Assembly: GCA_035702985.1 (NCBI GenBank)
Contig: DASSZD010000175.1
Span: forward strand, 1-32,362
Source: JAKAXG01 sp035702985
GTDB taxonomy: Bacteria > Actinomycetota > Acidimicrobiia > Acidimicrobiales > Palsa-688
Direction of reading: 5' to 3'
Length of the DNA: 32,362 nt
Position 1 is the stretch's first letter. Each line of letters begins with the position of its first letter. The position numbers were made by a program, and so were the translations under genes. The notes beneath the pieces were generated by a model. The model was not told where the DNA came from and ran no database searches. It was given only the letters and a program-made list of their open reading frames with translations. Below, in pieces: positions 16,032-24,345 of this stretch.

Positions 16032-16886
16032 TCAGTCCAGGCCGCGCAGACCGGCCTGACGTATCAAAGGCTTTCGCGCCCCGAAGTTCCCCGAACCCCG
16101 CTCCAACCCCTCCCGGGAGCCGGTGGTCAGGCCGCCGTCGACCACCAGGGCCGTACCGCTCACGAAGCCGGCGTCGTCACTGGACAGCCACAAGGCGGCG
16201 TGGGCGATGTCGGTGGCCAGGCCCGGCCGGCCCCGCAACGGGGTCTTGCTCTGGCGGAACTTCTCCACCGCCCGGTCCACCGCGGTGTGGTCGCCCACCG
16301 ACACGTCGGCGGTCATCGGGGTGGCGTGGTTGCCGGGGACGATGGCGGCCACCCGGATTCCCCACGGGCCCAGCTCGGCCGCCACGTTGCGGGTCAGGCC
16401 GACGATGGCCGACTTGGCGGCGGTGTAGACGTGCGGGCCCAGGCCGCCCATGACCCCGGCGATGCTCGACGTGGAGAGGATGACGCCGCTCTCCTGCTGC
16501 TTCATCACCCGGGCGGCGTGCTTCATGCCGAGGAACACCGAGCGCAGCAGCACCCCCATGGTGAACTCGTACTCCTCCAGCGGGATCTCGTCGATGGGCC
16601 CCACCGCCCCCACGATGCCGGCGTTGTTGAACATCACGTCGAGGCGGCCGAATCGCCCCACCGCGGTGTCGACCAGGCCGGCCACGTCCTCCTCGCGGGA
16701 GACGTCGCAGCGGACGAAGAGGGCGGCCGGCCCGATCTCCCCGGCCACCGCCGCCCCCAGATCCTCCTGCAGGTCGGCCAGGACCACCGAGGCCCCCTCG
16801 GCCGCCATCAGCGCCGCGGTGGCGGCGCCGAACCCGCTGGCCCCGCCGGTGATGACCGCCACCTTGCCTGCCACCCGACCGGCCAC
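16032..16886 (-). CDS. Short-chain dehydrogenase/reductase (SDR)
   Basis: A classical SDR of about 284 residues. The cofactor motif is TGGASGFG near residue 15; the Asp in VVLADLQED suggests NAD rather than NADP. Further on are NNAG (MFNNAGIVG), the catalytic Ser in STSSIAGV and YTAAKSA with Tyr and Lys, then the C-terminal VVDGGLT. A ~30-residue basic tail (TTGSREGLERGSG...) extends past the usual family end. The start is unsure: GTG 16886 has GGGAG 11 bases upstream, and GTG 16895 overlaps the nitroreductase stop. Either way the gene directly follows the nitroreductase and is probably co-translated. It should oxidise an alcohol or reduce a ketone; the substrate is unknown. Confidence 0.9.
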   Translation of the reverse strand: MAGRVAGKVAVITGGASGFGAATAALMAAEGASVVLADLQEDLGAAVAGEIGPAALFVRCDVSREEDVAGLVDTAVGRFGRLDVMFNNAGIVGAVGPIDEIPLEEYEFTMGVLLRSVFLGMKHAARVMKQQESGVILSTSSIAGVMGGLGPHVYTAAKSAIVGLTRNVAAELGPWGIRVAAIVPGNHATPMTADVSVGDHTAVDRAVEKFRQSKTPLRGRPGLATDIAHAALWLSSDDAGFVSGTALVVDGGLTTGSREGLERGSGNFGARKPLIRQAGLRGLD

Positions 16887-16888
16887 GG

Positions 16889-17533
16889 CTACCACATCTC
16901 CCAGTGGGCGACCTGGTCCAGCGGCAGCCGGGGCGCCGGCTTGAAGTCGGTGCCGACGGTGTGGGCCACCGGGATCATGGCCACCTGGGTCACCCGGTCG
17001 TAGGGGATGCCGAGGATCTCCGCCGCCTCCCGCTCCCGGGCCAGATGCATAGTGGTCCACGCCGTGCCGAGACCCCGCTCCCGGGCCGCCAGCATGAAGC
17101 TCCACACCGCCGGGACGATGGACCCCCACCAGCCGGCCTGATTGGCCGCGGGCGCGCCGTCCACCCGACCTTCCTGGCAGGGGATCAGGATCCACGGCGC
17201 CCGGTGGAAGTTCTCGGTCAGGTAGGCCGCCGATTCCAGGACCTTCGGCTTGCGCTGGGCCCGCAGGTCCCCCTCCGGGTAGACGGTGGAGCGGCCGGAG
17301 GCGTAGAACGCCTCGAACGCCGACCGGTACAGCTCGGCCAGGCGGGCCTTGCGGTCGGGGTCGCCCACCAGCATGAAGTGCCAGGTCTGGCGGTTGGAGC
17401 CGGTGGGCGCCTGGATGGCCAGGTCCAGGCACTCCTCGATCAGGGACCGCTCGACGGGGCGGTCGAAGTCCAGACGTTTGCGGACGGCCCGGGTGGTGGC
17501 GAGCACCTCGTCGGCTTTGAGGTTGAGGCTCAT
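16889..17533 (-). CDS. Nitroreductase-family FMN oxidoreductase (paralogue 1)
   Basis: A 214-residue protein. The N-terminal TTRAVRKRLDFDRPV and QAPTGSNRQTWHF match the FMN phosphate-binding region of the nitroreductase family. The C-terminal half has SIVPAVWSFMLAARERGLGTAWTTMHL, then LGIPYDRVTQVAMIPVA, typical of the family's dimer and FMN site. It should reduce a substrate with NAD(P)H and FMN; nitro compounds are only one option. It overlaps or abuts the SDR gene downstream. No Shine-Dalgarno is seen; a TAGACC sequence eight bases before the ATG might be a -10 of a leaderless start. It is strikingly similar to the second nitroreductase in the window (26075-26719), with the same length. Confidence 0.9.
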   Translation of the reverse strand: MSLNLKADEVLATTRAVRKRLDFDRPVERSLIEECLDLAIQAPTGSNRQTWHFMLVGDPDRKARLAELYRSAFEAFYASGRSTVYPEGDLRAQRKPKVLESAAYLTENFHRAPWILIPCQEGRVDGAPAANQAGWWGSIVPAVWSFMLAARERGLGTAWTTMHLAREREAAEILGIPYDRVTQVAMIPVAHTVGTDFKPAPRLPLDQVAHWEMW

Positions 17534-17612
17534 GTGCGATCGGTCTAGCAGATCGCCGTGGGGTTGTAACTGATCGATTGGTATGTTCGATCCGGCGGGG
17601 ATCTGGATCCAG

Positions 17613-18542
17613 CTAGTGCGGGTGACCGTGACCGGCGTCGCCCCTGGTGGTCTCCAGCCACCGTTTGAGCCCGGCGGCGTTGGAGTGGATCCCGTTGAGG
17701 GTCTCCATCCGGCCCCGCTGCTCGTCGGGAAGCTGCTCCAGGGACCCGCCGAAGCGGGCCGTCAGCGCCTCGGCGATGTCCTGGCCGGCCCGCCACGCCC
17801 GTTCCGCCGTCTCGGCCCAGTCCCGGAGGGTGGCCTCGGCGTCCTCCAGCAGCTCGTCGGGCCGTCCGAGCAGGCCGTAGTGGGCCAGGGCGATGCCGGT
17901 CGGCCGGCGGTCCCGGAACTTGTGCAGCGAGTTGACCGCCTGGTCCAGGTCGAAGTCGGCGGGCGGGGTGGCCGGGCGCAGCACCCCGGCGTCGGGCAGG
18001 CGGACCCCGACGGCGTCGCCGGCGAAGATGATGCCGCTCTCGCTGTCGTGCAGGGCCAGGTGGTGCTTGGCGTGGCCCGGCGAGTCGATGGTGGTGAGGG
18101 TCCGGCCCGGCCCGACCACCACGTCCTCACCGTCGACGAGCACATGGATGCGCTCCGCCGGGGTGGGATCCAGCCGGCCGTACAGGCTGTCCAGCAGGTC
18201 GCCGTACACCTGGGCGGCGCTCTTGACCAGGCGTTCGGGGTCCACCAGGTGGCGGGCCCCCTTCTCGTGCACGTACACGGTGGCGTTGGGGAAGGCGGCG
18301 GCCACGTCGCCGACCCCGCCGGCGTGGTCCAGGTGGATGTGGGTCACCGCCACCCCGGCCAGGTCGCCGGGCGCCACGCCGTGTTCGGTCAGGGCCTCGA
18401 GCAGCGCCGGCACCGACGACTGGCTGCCGGTCTCGATCAGCACCGGAGCCGGCCCCTCGATCAGATAGCCGGCGGTCACCCGCTCCCACCCGCCCAGCAG
18501 GGTGTCGATCTCCAGCACGCCCGGTCCGATGTAGGTGCCCAT
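17613..18542 (-). CDS. MBL-fold metallo-hydrolase
   Basis: A protein of about 309 residues with the metallo-beta-lactamase fold. The metal motif HxHxDH is THIHLDHAGG near residue 72, with later ligands in SPGHAKHH (His ~165) and IIFAGDAVG (Asp ~185), and a final His in ALAHYG. These ligands bind two metals, so it is likely an active hydrolase (for example glyoxalase II-like, thioesterase or lactonase). GTG 18554 is an alternative start four codons upstream. It lies about 10-22 bases after the HisN-like gene and is probably the last gene of the ABC-F operon. The C-terminal ~110 residues are helical and His-rich at the very end (GDAGHGHPH). Confidence 0.85.
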   Translation of the reverse strand: MGTYIGPGVLEIDTLLGGWERVTAGYLIEGPAPVLIETGSQSSVPALLEALTEHGVAPGDLAGVAVTHIHLDHAGGVGDVAAAFPNATVYVHEKGARHLVDPERLVKSAAQVYGDLLDSLYGRLDPTPAERIHVLVDGEDVVVGPGRTLTTIDSPGHAKHHLALHDSESGIIFAGDAVGVRLPDAGVLRPATPPADFDLDQAVNSLHKFRDRRPTGIALAHYGLLGRPDELLEDAEATLRDWAETAERAWRAGQDIAEALTARFGGSLEQLPDEQRGRMETLNGIHSNAAGLKRWLETTRGDAGHGHPH

Positions 18543-18564
18543 GGGCCCCGACACTACGCCCGTG

Positions 18565-19392
18565 TCAGTCCCGGCCGGGCGGCCGTCCGGTGAGGATGGC
18601 CAGGGCCCGGTCGTGGAGCCGGCCGTTGGTGCTGACGGCGCTGCCGCCGTCGGCCCGGGCCGTTCCGCCGAAGTCGGTGAAGCGGCCTCCGGCCTCCTCC
18701 ACGATCACCTGCAGGGCGGCCAGGTCCCACAGGGACACCACCGGGTCCAGGCCGATGTCGCACGCCCCCTCGGCCACCAGCACGTGCGACCAGAAGTCCC
18801 CCAGGTTGCGGTCGGCGTAGCAGGCCAGGGCCAGTTCCACGTACCGGTCCGGTCCTCCCCTGCCGTCCCACGACGACAGGGCGTTGCCCGACAGGTGGGC
18901 GTCGGCCAGTTCCCCCACCGCCGACACCCGGATGCGGGCCGGTTGACCGCCGGGCAGGTCGGCGGCGAACGCCCCCTGGCCGCGGGCCGCCCACCACCGC
19001 CGGCCCAGGGCCGGGGCGCTGACCACTCCCACCGTGATCCGCCCGTCGACCTCGAGGGCGAGCAGGGTGGCCCATACCGGGATGCGCCGCACGAAGTTCT
19101 TGGTGCCGTCGATGGGGTCGATGATCCAGCGCCGGGGCCCCGAGCCGGTGTCGCCGAACTCCTCCCCCACCACCCGGTCGTCGGGGCGCTCGGCGTCGAG
19201 CACGGCCCGGATGTCGGACTCCACCGCCCGGTCCGCCTCGCTCACCGGGGTGCGGTCGGCCTTGGTCTCCACCCGCAGGCCGGCCCGGCGGAACGCCGCG
19301 GTGGTGATGCGGTCGGCCCGGTCGGCCAGGCGCAGGGCCAGGCCCAGATCGTCGGTGGGGTCGGCCGGGATGTCGGGAGCGGGCCCGGTCAC
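18565..19392 (-). CDS. hisN: Inositol-monophosphatase-family phosphatase, HisN-like
   Basis: A 275-residue protein of the Li-sensitive, Mg-dependent phosphatase superfamily. The metal-binding Glu is in GEEFG (residue ~77) and the signature is WIIDPIDGTKNFVRRIPVWATLLAL (Asp residues of DPIDGT near residue 93). A second signature WDLAALQVIVEEAGG holds the last metal Asp. The NFxRxIPVWATLLAL wording is characteristic of the actinobacterial histidinol-phosphatase HisN rather than SuhB. I infer histidinol-phosphate dephosphorylation in histidine synthesis; no other his gene is nearby, so a different phosphate ester remains possible. Its GTG overlaps the ABC-F stop (GTGA), indicating translational coupling. 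Confidence 0.8.
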   Translation of the reverse strand: MTGPAPDIPADPTDDLGLALRLADRADRITTAAFRRAGLRVETKADRTPVSEADRAVESDIRAVLDAERPDDRVVGEEFGDTGSGPRRWIIDPIDGTKNFVRRIPVWATLLALEVDGRITVGVVSAPALGRRWWAARGQGAFAADLPGGQPARIRVSAVGELADAHLSGNALSSWDGRGGPDRYVELALACYADRNLGDFWSHVLVAEGACDIGLDPVVSLWDLAALQVIVEEAGGRFTDFGGTARADGGSAVSTNGRLHDRALAILTGRPPGRD

Positions 19393-20981
19393 GCCAGCGC
19401 CACCAGCTCCAGGTAGTCGTCGCTCCAGTGGTCCTCCACCCCGTCGGGCATCATCAGCACCCGGCTGGGGGCCAGCTCGGTGACGAAACCGGCGTCGTGG
19501 CTGACGATGATCATGGCGCCGGGCCAGCCGGCCAGGGCGGCCCCGATGGCGTCACGCGACGGGGGGTCGAGGTTGTTGGTCGGCTCGTCGAGGAGCAGCA
19601 GGTTGTGCCGGCCGGCCACCAGCTGGGCCAGGGCCAGCTTGGTCTTCTCCCCGCCCGAGAGGGTGCCGGCGTCCTGGAAGGCGATGTCGCCGGTCAGGCC
19701 GAACATGCCGAGCAGCCCCCGCAACTCCGGCTCCGGAGCGCTCGACGCCTCCCGCATGTGGGCCAGGACGGTCTGGCCCGGGTGGATGCCCTCGTGCTCC
19801 TGGGCGTAGTAACCGGGGGTGACCCCCAGCCCGGTGCGGTGGCTGCCCTCCTTGGGTTGGGCCTGGCCGGCCAGAATGCGCAGCAGGCTGGTCTTGCCGG
19901 CGCCGTTGAGGCCCATGATCAGCACCCGCTCCCCCCGCTCCACCGCGAACGTCACGTCCTCGAAGATCATGGGGCCGCCGTAGGCCTGGCCCAGCCCCTC
20001 GGCCTCCAGCACCACCCGTCCGGCCTTGGGCGGCTCCGGAAAACGGACCCGGTACCGCTGGTCCCGGTGCCCCGGCCCGCTCACGGCCGCCGACTGCAGC
20101 CGCTCCACCCGCTTGTCCAGGGACTTGGCGATACGGGCCCGCTTGGCCGTCTGGTGGCGCATGGAGTCGGCCAGGTCGTGCAGCCGCTTGATCTCGGACT
20201 GCTGGCGGTCGGCCAGCCGGCGGCGGCGTTCCTCGTCGGCGGCCCGGGCCTCCCGGTACTGGGAGTAGGTGCCCTTGTACTCGATCAGCTCCCCCTCATC
20301 CAGGTGCAGCACCCGGGTGATGGCCTCGTCCAGCAGGTCCAGGTCGTGGCTGACCACCAGGAGGGCCCCCCGGAAGTCCCGCAGGAAGCCCATCAGCCAC
20401 GCCTTGGCGTCCACGTCCAGGTGGTTGGTGGGCTCGTCCAGCATCAGCACGTCGGTGCCGCCGAAGAGGATGCGGGCCAGCTCCACCCGTCGCCGTTCAC
20501 CGCCCGACAGCACGCCGAGGGGCAGGTCCAGCCGGTCGTCGTCCAGGCCCAGCCCGGCCACCAGCTGGCGCACCTCGGATTCGGCGGCGTAGCCGCCCAG
20601 CGCCGCGAACTGGTCCTCGGCCCGGGAGAAACGGGCGATGGCCCGCTCCGTGGGGTCGGCCTCCATGGCCCGCCGCAGCCGCTCGACCCGCTCGGCCGCC
20701 TCGTCGAGACCCCGCCCGGACATGACGTGGGCCAGCCCGGTGCCCTCGGTGACGTGGCGCAGCGCCCGGGGGTCCTGGGTGAGGAAGCCCAGCCGGCCGT
20801 GCACCGCGGCCCGGCCGCCGGAGGGTTCGGACAGGCCGCCCAGCACCTTTAGCAGGCTGGTCTTGCCGGCGCCGTTGCGGCCCACCAGGCCGACCTTGTC
20901 GCCGGAGCGGATGGAGAACGACGCCGTGTCAAGGGTGACCCGCCCGCCGACCTCGACCGTCAGATCCCGGGCTTCGAGCAT
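19389..20981 (-). CDS. ABC-F family ATPase
   Basis: A 530-residue soluble protein with two ATPase domains and no membrane segment. Domain 1: Walker A GRNGAGKTSL, signature LSGGERRRVELARIL, Walker B LMLDEPTNHLD. Domain 2: GLNGAGKTSLL, LSGGEKTKLALAQLV, LLLDEPTNNLD. The linker (about residues 250-290, EIKRLHDLADSMRHQTAKRARIAKSLDKR) is a charged helical hairpin as in ABC-F factors, which bind the ribosomal E site and act in translation or ribosome-targeting antibiotic resistance. The group cannot be fixed from the sequence alone. GGAAGG directly abuts the ATG, so the start context is unusual. Upstream lie a 15-bp palindrome and an array of four TGAGCCG elements. Confidence 0.93.
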   Translation of the reverse strand: MLEARDLTVEVGGRVTLDTASFSIRSGDKVGLVGRNGAGKTSLLKVLGGLSEPSGGRAAVHGRLGFLTQDPRALRHVTEGTGLAHVMSGRGLDEAAERVERLRRAMEADPTERAIARFSRAEDQFAALGGYAAESEVRQLVAGLGLDDDRLDLPLGVLSGGERRRVELARILFGGTDVLMLDEPTNHLDVDAKAWLMGFLRDFRGALLVVSHDLDLLDEAITRVLHLDEGELIEYKGTYSQYREARAADEERRRRLADRQQSEIKRLHDLADSMRHQTAKRARIAKSLDKRVERLQSAAVSGPGHRDQRYRVRFPEPPKAGRVVLEAEGLGQAYGGPMIFEDVTFAVERGERVLIMGLNGAGKTSLLRILAGQAQPKEGSHRTGLGVTPGYYAQEHEGIHPGQTVLAHMREASSAPEPELRGLLGMFGLTGDIAFQDAGTLSGGEKTKLALAQLVAGRHNLLLLDEPTNNLDPPSRDAIGAALAGWPGAMIIVSHDAGFVTELAPSRVLMMPDGVEDHWSDDYLELVALA

Positions 20982-21012
20982 CCTTCCATGATGGCGGAAG
21001 GCCCGCCGGGGG

Positions 21013-21035
21013 CGGTACCGGATTATCCGGTGCCG
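21013..21035 (-). repeat. Palindrome just upstream of the ABC-F gene
   Basis: ACCGGAT-t-ATCCGGT (21017-21031) is a perfect 15-bp palindrome. With a T-G wobble it extends to 21013-21035. It lies 32-54 bases before the ABC-F start, a place for an operator or a leader hairpin. Confidence 0.4.
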
Positions 21036-21092
21036 GGTGGCGCGACGGGGGCGGGGGCGTTCGGGGCGAGGGCGACAGGGGCGGGGGCGCTT

Positions 21093-21173
21093 CTGTGAGC
21101 CGGTTTTTCAACCTTGAGCCGTTTCAGGGGATTTTCTGATATATCGGCTCACAATTCGAAAAGCGGCTCACAG
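21093..21173. repeat. Symmetric array of four TGAGCCG elements
   Basis: Outer arms CTGTGAGCCG (21093-21102) and CGGCTCACAG (21164-21173) are a perfect inverted repeat, extended by TTTTC/GAAAA after a mismatch. Inner copies TTGAGCCG (21114-21121) and CGGCTCACAA (21145-21154) pair with each other. The spacing between the two copies in each half is 19 bases on both sides, so the whole 81-bp block is symmetric about 21133. The block is much richer in A/T than its flanks. It lies after the acetoacetyl-CoA synthetase stop and 110-190 bases before the ABC-F start. Operator array, structured leader or terminator are all possible. Confidence 0.55.
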
Positions 21174-21214
21174 ATCGCCTACCAAGGGGGCGGGCCGGTC
21201 AGGCCCAGCCCGGC

Positions 21215-23152
21215 TCAGGCGCCGCGACGGGCCAGTTCCAGGAAAAAGTCCAGGCTGGACGGCTCGGCGACCGACGCCAGGGTCACGGCCTGGTCGACCG
21301 GCACCCCGGCCAGGATGCGCTTGACCGGCACTTCCAGCTTCTTGCCCGACAGGGTGCGGGGCACGGCCGCCACCACGTGGACGGCGTCGGGCACGTGGCG
21401 GGGGGACAGCTCCTGGCGCAGGGTGGCCCTCAGCAGGTCGGCCAGCCGGTCGGGGTCGGCGCCGGCGGCGGGCACCACGAACAGCAGCAGCCGGCCCGGC
21501 CCGCCGTCGGGGTCCTCCAGGTGCACGGCCAGGCTGTCGGCTACCTCGTCGAGGCCCTCCACCACCGAGTAGAACTCGGCCGTACCCATGCGCACCCCGC
21601 CCCGGTTGAGGGTGCCGTCGGAACGGCCGGTGATGATCAGCGTGCCCCGCTCGGTCAGGGTGGCCCGGTCGCCGTGGGCCCAGATACCCGGGAAGCGCTC
21701 GAAGTAGGTGGCCCGGTAGCGGTCCCCCGATTCGTCGCCCAGGATGCCGACCGGCATGGACGGCAGCGGCTGGGTGATGACCAGCTCCCCCTCGTCCCCC
21801 ACCACCGGCCTGCCGTCGTCGTCGAAGACCTCCACCGCCGCCCCCAGGCACCGGCAGGAGATCTCGCCGGCCCACACCGGATGCAACGGGCTGGCCCCCA
21901 CGAAGCCGGTGCACACGTCGGTGCCGCCGGAGAACGACGCCAGCAGCACGTCGGGTGCCACCGACGAATACACCCACTCGGCGGCGGCGGCCGGCAGCGG
22001 CGAGCCGGTGGAGCCCAGCACCGACAGCCGGGACAGGTCGTGGCCGGCGCCGGGGCGGTGCCCGGCCTTCATGCCGGCCACCAGGTAACCGGCGCCCACC
22101 CCGCCGCACGTGGTGCCGGTGGCGGCCATGATCTCCCACAGCCGGTCCCCGGACGGGCCGGCCGGGTCCCCGTCGTAGAGGACCACCGACGAGCCGGTCA
22201 GCAGCCCGGACACGCAGAAGTTCCACATCATCCAGCCGGTGGTGGTGAACCAGAAGAACACCGACTCCGGGCCCAGGTCGAAGTGCAGGGCCAGGGCCTT
22301 GGTGTGCTCCAGGGTGATGCCGCCGTGGCCGTGCACGATGGCCTTGGGCTTACCGGTGGTGCCCGACGAGAACAGGATGTACAGCGGGTGGTCGAACGGC
22401 ACCGGCTCGAACTCGAGGGGACCCTCGGCGGCGGTGAACGACGACCACGGCTCCCAGCCGGCCGGCGCCGGGGCGGCCGGGTCGAGATACGGCAGCCATA
22501 CCGCCCGGCGCAGGGACGCCAGCCCGGCCCGGATGGCCTCCGCCTCGGCGTGACGGTCGATGGAGCGGGCGCCGTAGCGGTAGCCGTCGACGCTCACCAG
22601 CACCGTCGGCTGGGCCTGCGACAGCCGGTCCAGGCTGCCGCTCACCCCCATCTCGGGGGCACAGCAGGTCCACACCGCCCCCAGGCTGGCGGTGGCCAGC
22701 ATCACGGCCAGGGTCTCGGGGATGTTGGGCAGGTAGCCGGCCACCCGGTCCCCCCGCCCCACCCCGGCGGCGACCAGCCCGGCCCGCACCCGGGCCACCA
22801 GGGAACGCAGCTCCCCCCCGGTGAGGTCCATGTCGGGACGGGTCTGGGACCGGCCCAGCACCGTCCCGGGCCGGGCCAGGCACATCTCCGCGTAGTTGAG
22901 CGTGGCGCCGGGGAACCAGCGGGCCCCGGTGACAGCCGAGCCGTCCCGGACCAGCGGCTGGTCGGCCCGGTCGTGCCAGGGCACCCCGAAGGTGTCGGCC
23001 ACCCGGGCCCAGAACGCCCCGGCCGTGGCCGGGTCGACCGACCAGGCCCACGCCTCGTCGTAGCCGGAGAGGCCGGCCTCGTCCAGAAAACGGGCCAGCC
23101 TGGAGTTCTTCTGGCGGTCGGCGGACGGTTCCCACAGCGGCATGGCGATCAT
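21215..23152 (-). CDS. aacS: Acetoacetyl-CoA synthetase (acetoacetate-CoA ligase)
   Basis: A 645-residue adenylate-forming enzyme. The ATP motif is YILFSSGTTGKPKAIVHGHGG near residue 255, followed by FFWFTTTGWMMWN and FSGGTDVCTGF, both characteristic of acetoacetyl-CoA synthetases rather than acetyl-CoA synthetases; the family's hinge is in HGDRATLTERGTLIITGRSDGTLNRGGVRMG, and the C-terminal catalytic Lys is in RTLSGKKLEVPVKR. The N-terminal 'W.PS.....SR..RF' segment and RWFPGATLNYAEM also match. It activates acetoacetate (ketone-body or PHB use, or leucine and fatty-acid breakdown). The ATG at 23152 overlaps the LarC stop (ATGA). Length is typical for the family. Confidence 0.9.
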   Translation of the reverse strand: MIAMPLWEPSADRQKNSRLARFLDEAGLSGYDEAWAWSVDPATAGAFWARVADTFGVPWHDRADQPLVRDGSAVTGARWFPGATLNYAEMCLARPGTVLGRSQTRPDMDLTGGELRSLVARVRAGLVAAGVGRGDRVAGYLPNIPETLAVMLATASLGAVWTCCAPEMGVSGSLDRLSQAQPTVLVSVDGYRYGARSIDRHAEAEAIRAGLASLRRAVWLPYLDPAAPAPAGWEPWSSFTAAEGPLEFEPVPFDHPLYILFSSGTTGKPKAIVHGHGGITLEHTKALALHFDLGPESVFFWFTTTGWMMWNFCVSGLLTGSSVVLYDGDPAGPSGDRLWEIMAATGTTCGGVGAGYLVAGMKAGHRPGAGHDLSRLSVLGSTGSPLPAAAAEWVYSSVAPDVLLASFSGGTDVCTGFVGASPLHPVWAGEISCRCLGAAVEVFDDDGRPVVGDEGELVITQPLPSMPVGILGDESGDRYRATYFERFPGIWAHGDRATLTERGTLIITGRSDGTLNRGGVRMGTAEFYSVVEGLDEVADSLAVHLEDPDGGPGRLLLFVVPAAGADPDRLADLLRATLRQELSPRHVPDAVHVVAAVPRTLSGKKLEVPVKRILAGVPVDQAVTLASVAEPSSLDFFLELARRGA

Positions 23153-24345
23153 CCTGCCGTAGGCGGGCCGGGGTCGTCGAAGAGGCGGTGAGCCGACTCC
23201 TCGGCCCGGCGGGCCACCTCCCTCACCGGCAGGCCCAGCAGGCGGGCCACCCGGGCCGCGTCGTCGTGCTCGGCCTTGATGCGCCGGGGCCCCCGCTTGA
23301 CCCGGACCGGGTGGCCCTCCACCTCCACCGAGGCGAACTCGCGGGTGGCCGGCCAGCGCTGCCAGGTGGTGGCCCGGATCCCGAGGGTGCCGGTCTCGTC
23401 GGCCAGGATCTGGCGCAGCCCGCCGATCGACGACGGAGGGCACAGCACCGACACCACGTGGGCGGGCCGGCCCTTCTTGCCGGTGACCGGGGTGATCCAG
23501 GCGTCCAGGGCGCCGGCCGCCATCAACGCGGCCAGGGTGGTGCCCAGGATCTCGCCGGTGACGTCGTCCACGTTGGCTTCCAGCACCACCACCGGCTGGC
23601 CGTCCGGGGCCGGCTCGGCCTGCGGGGTGCCGACCACCACCTGTACCGCGTTGGGCATGCCGTCGATCTCCCGGGACCCGGCGCCGAAGCCGGAGGCGGT
23701 GACGGTCATGGCCGGCATCGGGCCCCAGCCCGAGCACAGGGCGGCCAGCAGGGCGGCCCCGGTGGGGGTGGTGAGCTCCATCGGGATGGCGGTGCCGTAG
23801 GTGGGGGCGCCGGCCGCTCCCAGCAGCGACACCACCGCCGGGGCCGGCACCGGCAGGGCCCCGTGGGCCGACGACACCATGCCCGTCCCCTGGGCCACCG
23901 GGCTGGAGCGGACCAGGTCGACGCCCAGGAGCTCCAGGGCCACGCACGTGCCGACGATGTCGATGATGGCGTCGGTGGAGCCCACCTCGTGGAAGTGCAC
24001 CTGGGCCACCGGCCGGCGGTGCAACTGGGCCTCGGCCACCGCCAGCTTCTCGAAGGCGGCCAGGGCCCGGGCCCGGGCCCGGTCGGGCAGGCGGGCCTCG
24101 GTGATCAGCCCCACGATGTGGCTGTAGGTCCGCACCACCGACTTCTCCTGGACCTTGACCCGCACGTGGGTGGCGGCCAGCCCGGAGCGCAGCACCGGTT
24201 CGGTCTCGAGGGTCCAGCCCCCGACCGGCAGGGCGACCAGCTCCCGCTCGATCTGGTCGATGTCGGCGCCGGCGTCGATGAGCGCCCCGAGGGCCATGTT
24301 GCCGGCGATGCCGGCGAAGCAGTGCCACCAGGCGACGGTGGTCAC
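23149..24345 (-). CDS. larC: Nickel-pincer cofactor biosynthesis protein LarC
   Basis: A 398-residue protein. It shows LarC features: the N-terminal WHCFAGIAGNMALGALIDAGAD, VHFHEVGSTDAIIDIVGTCVALE around residue 120, ELTTPTGAALLAAL near residue 200, and LEANVDDVTGEILG in the C-terminal half. In the characterised pathway LarC inserts nickel in a CTP-dependent way into the sulfur-bearing pyridinium cofactor of lactate racemase-type enzymes. The gene is a single unbroken frame here, unlike the Lactobacillus plantarum gene, which is expressed through a frameshift. The GTG start overlaps the LarB stop (GTGA). LarE and a LarA-type enzyme are not in the window. Confidence 0.9.
   Translation of the reverse strand: MTTVAWWHCFAGIAGNMALGALIDAGADIDQIERELVALPVGGWTLETEPVLRSGLAATHVRVKVQEKSVVRTYSHIVGLITEARLPDRARARALAAFEKLAVAEAQLHRRPVAQVHFHEVGSTDAIIDIVGTCVALELLGVDLVRSSPVAQGTGMVSSAHGALPVPAPAVVSLLGAAGAPTYGTAIPMELTTPTGAALLAALCSGWGPMPAMTVTASGFGAGSREIDGMPNAVQVVVGTPQAEPAPDGQPVVVLEANVDDVTGEILGTTLAALMAAGALDAWITPVTGKKGRPAHVVSVLCPPSSIGGLRQILADETGTLGIRATTWQRWPATREFASVEVEGHPVRVKRGPRRIKAEHDDAARVARLLGLPVREVARRAEESAHRLFDDPGPPTAG

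Noticed and set aside
21145..21165. Resemblance of GAATTGTGAGCCGATA to the lac operator
   Set aside because: Only one half matches, the rest breaks the lac symmetry, and no LacI-family regulator is encoded in the window; the element is better explained as one of four TGAGCCG copies.
21093..21173. Miniature transposon (MITE) reading of the TGAGCCG array
   Set aside because: The ends are perfect inverted repeats, but no target-site duplication is visible in the flanks and no second copy is in the window; left open only as a genome-wide check.
23153..24328. N-terminal extension of the acetoacetyl-CoA synthetase frame
   Set aside because: It overlaps larC entirely and lacks synthetase sequence; the ATG at 23152 gives the family's normal length.
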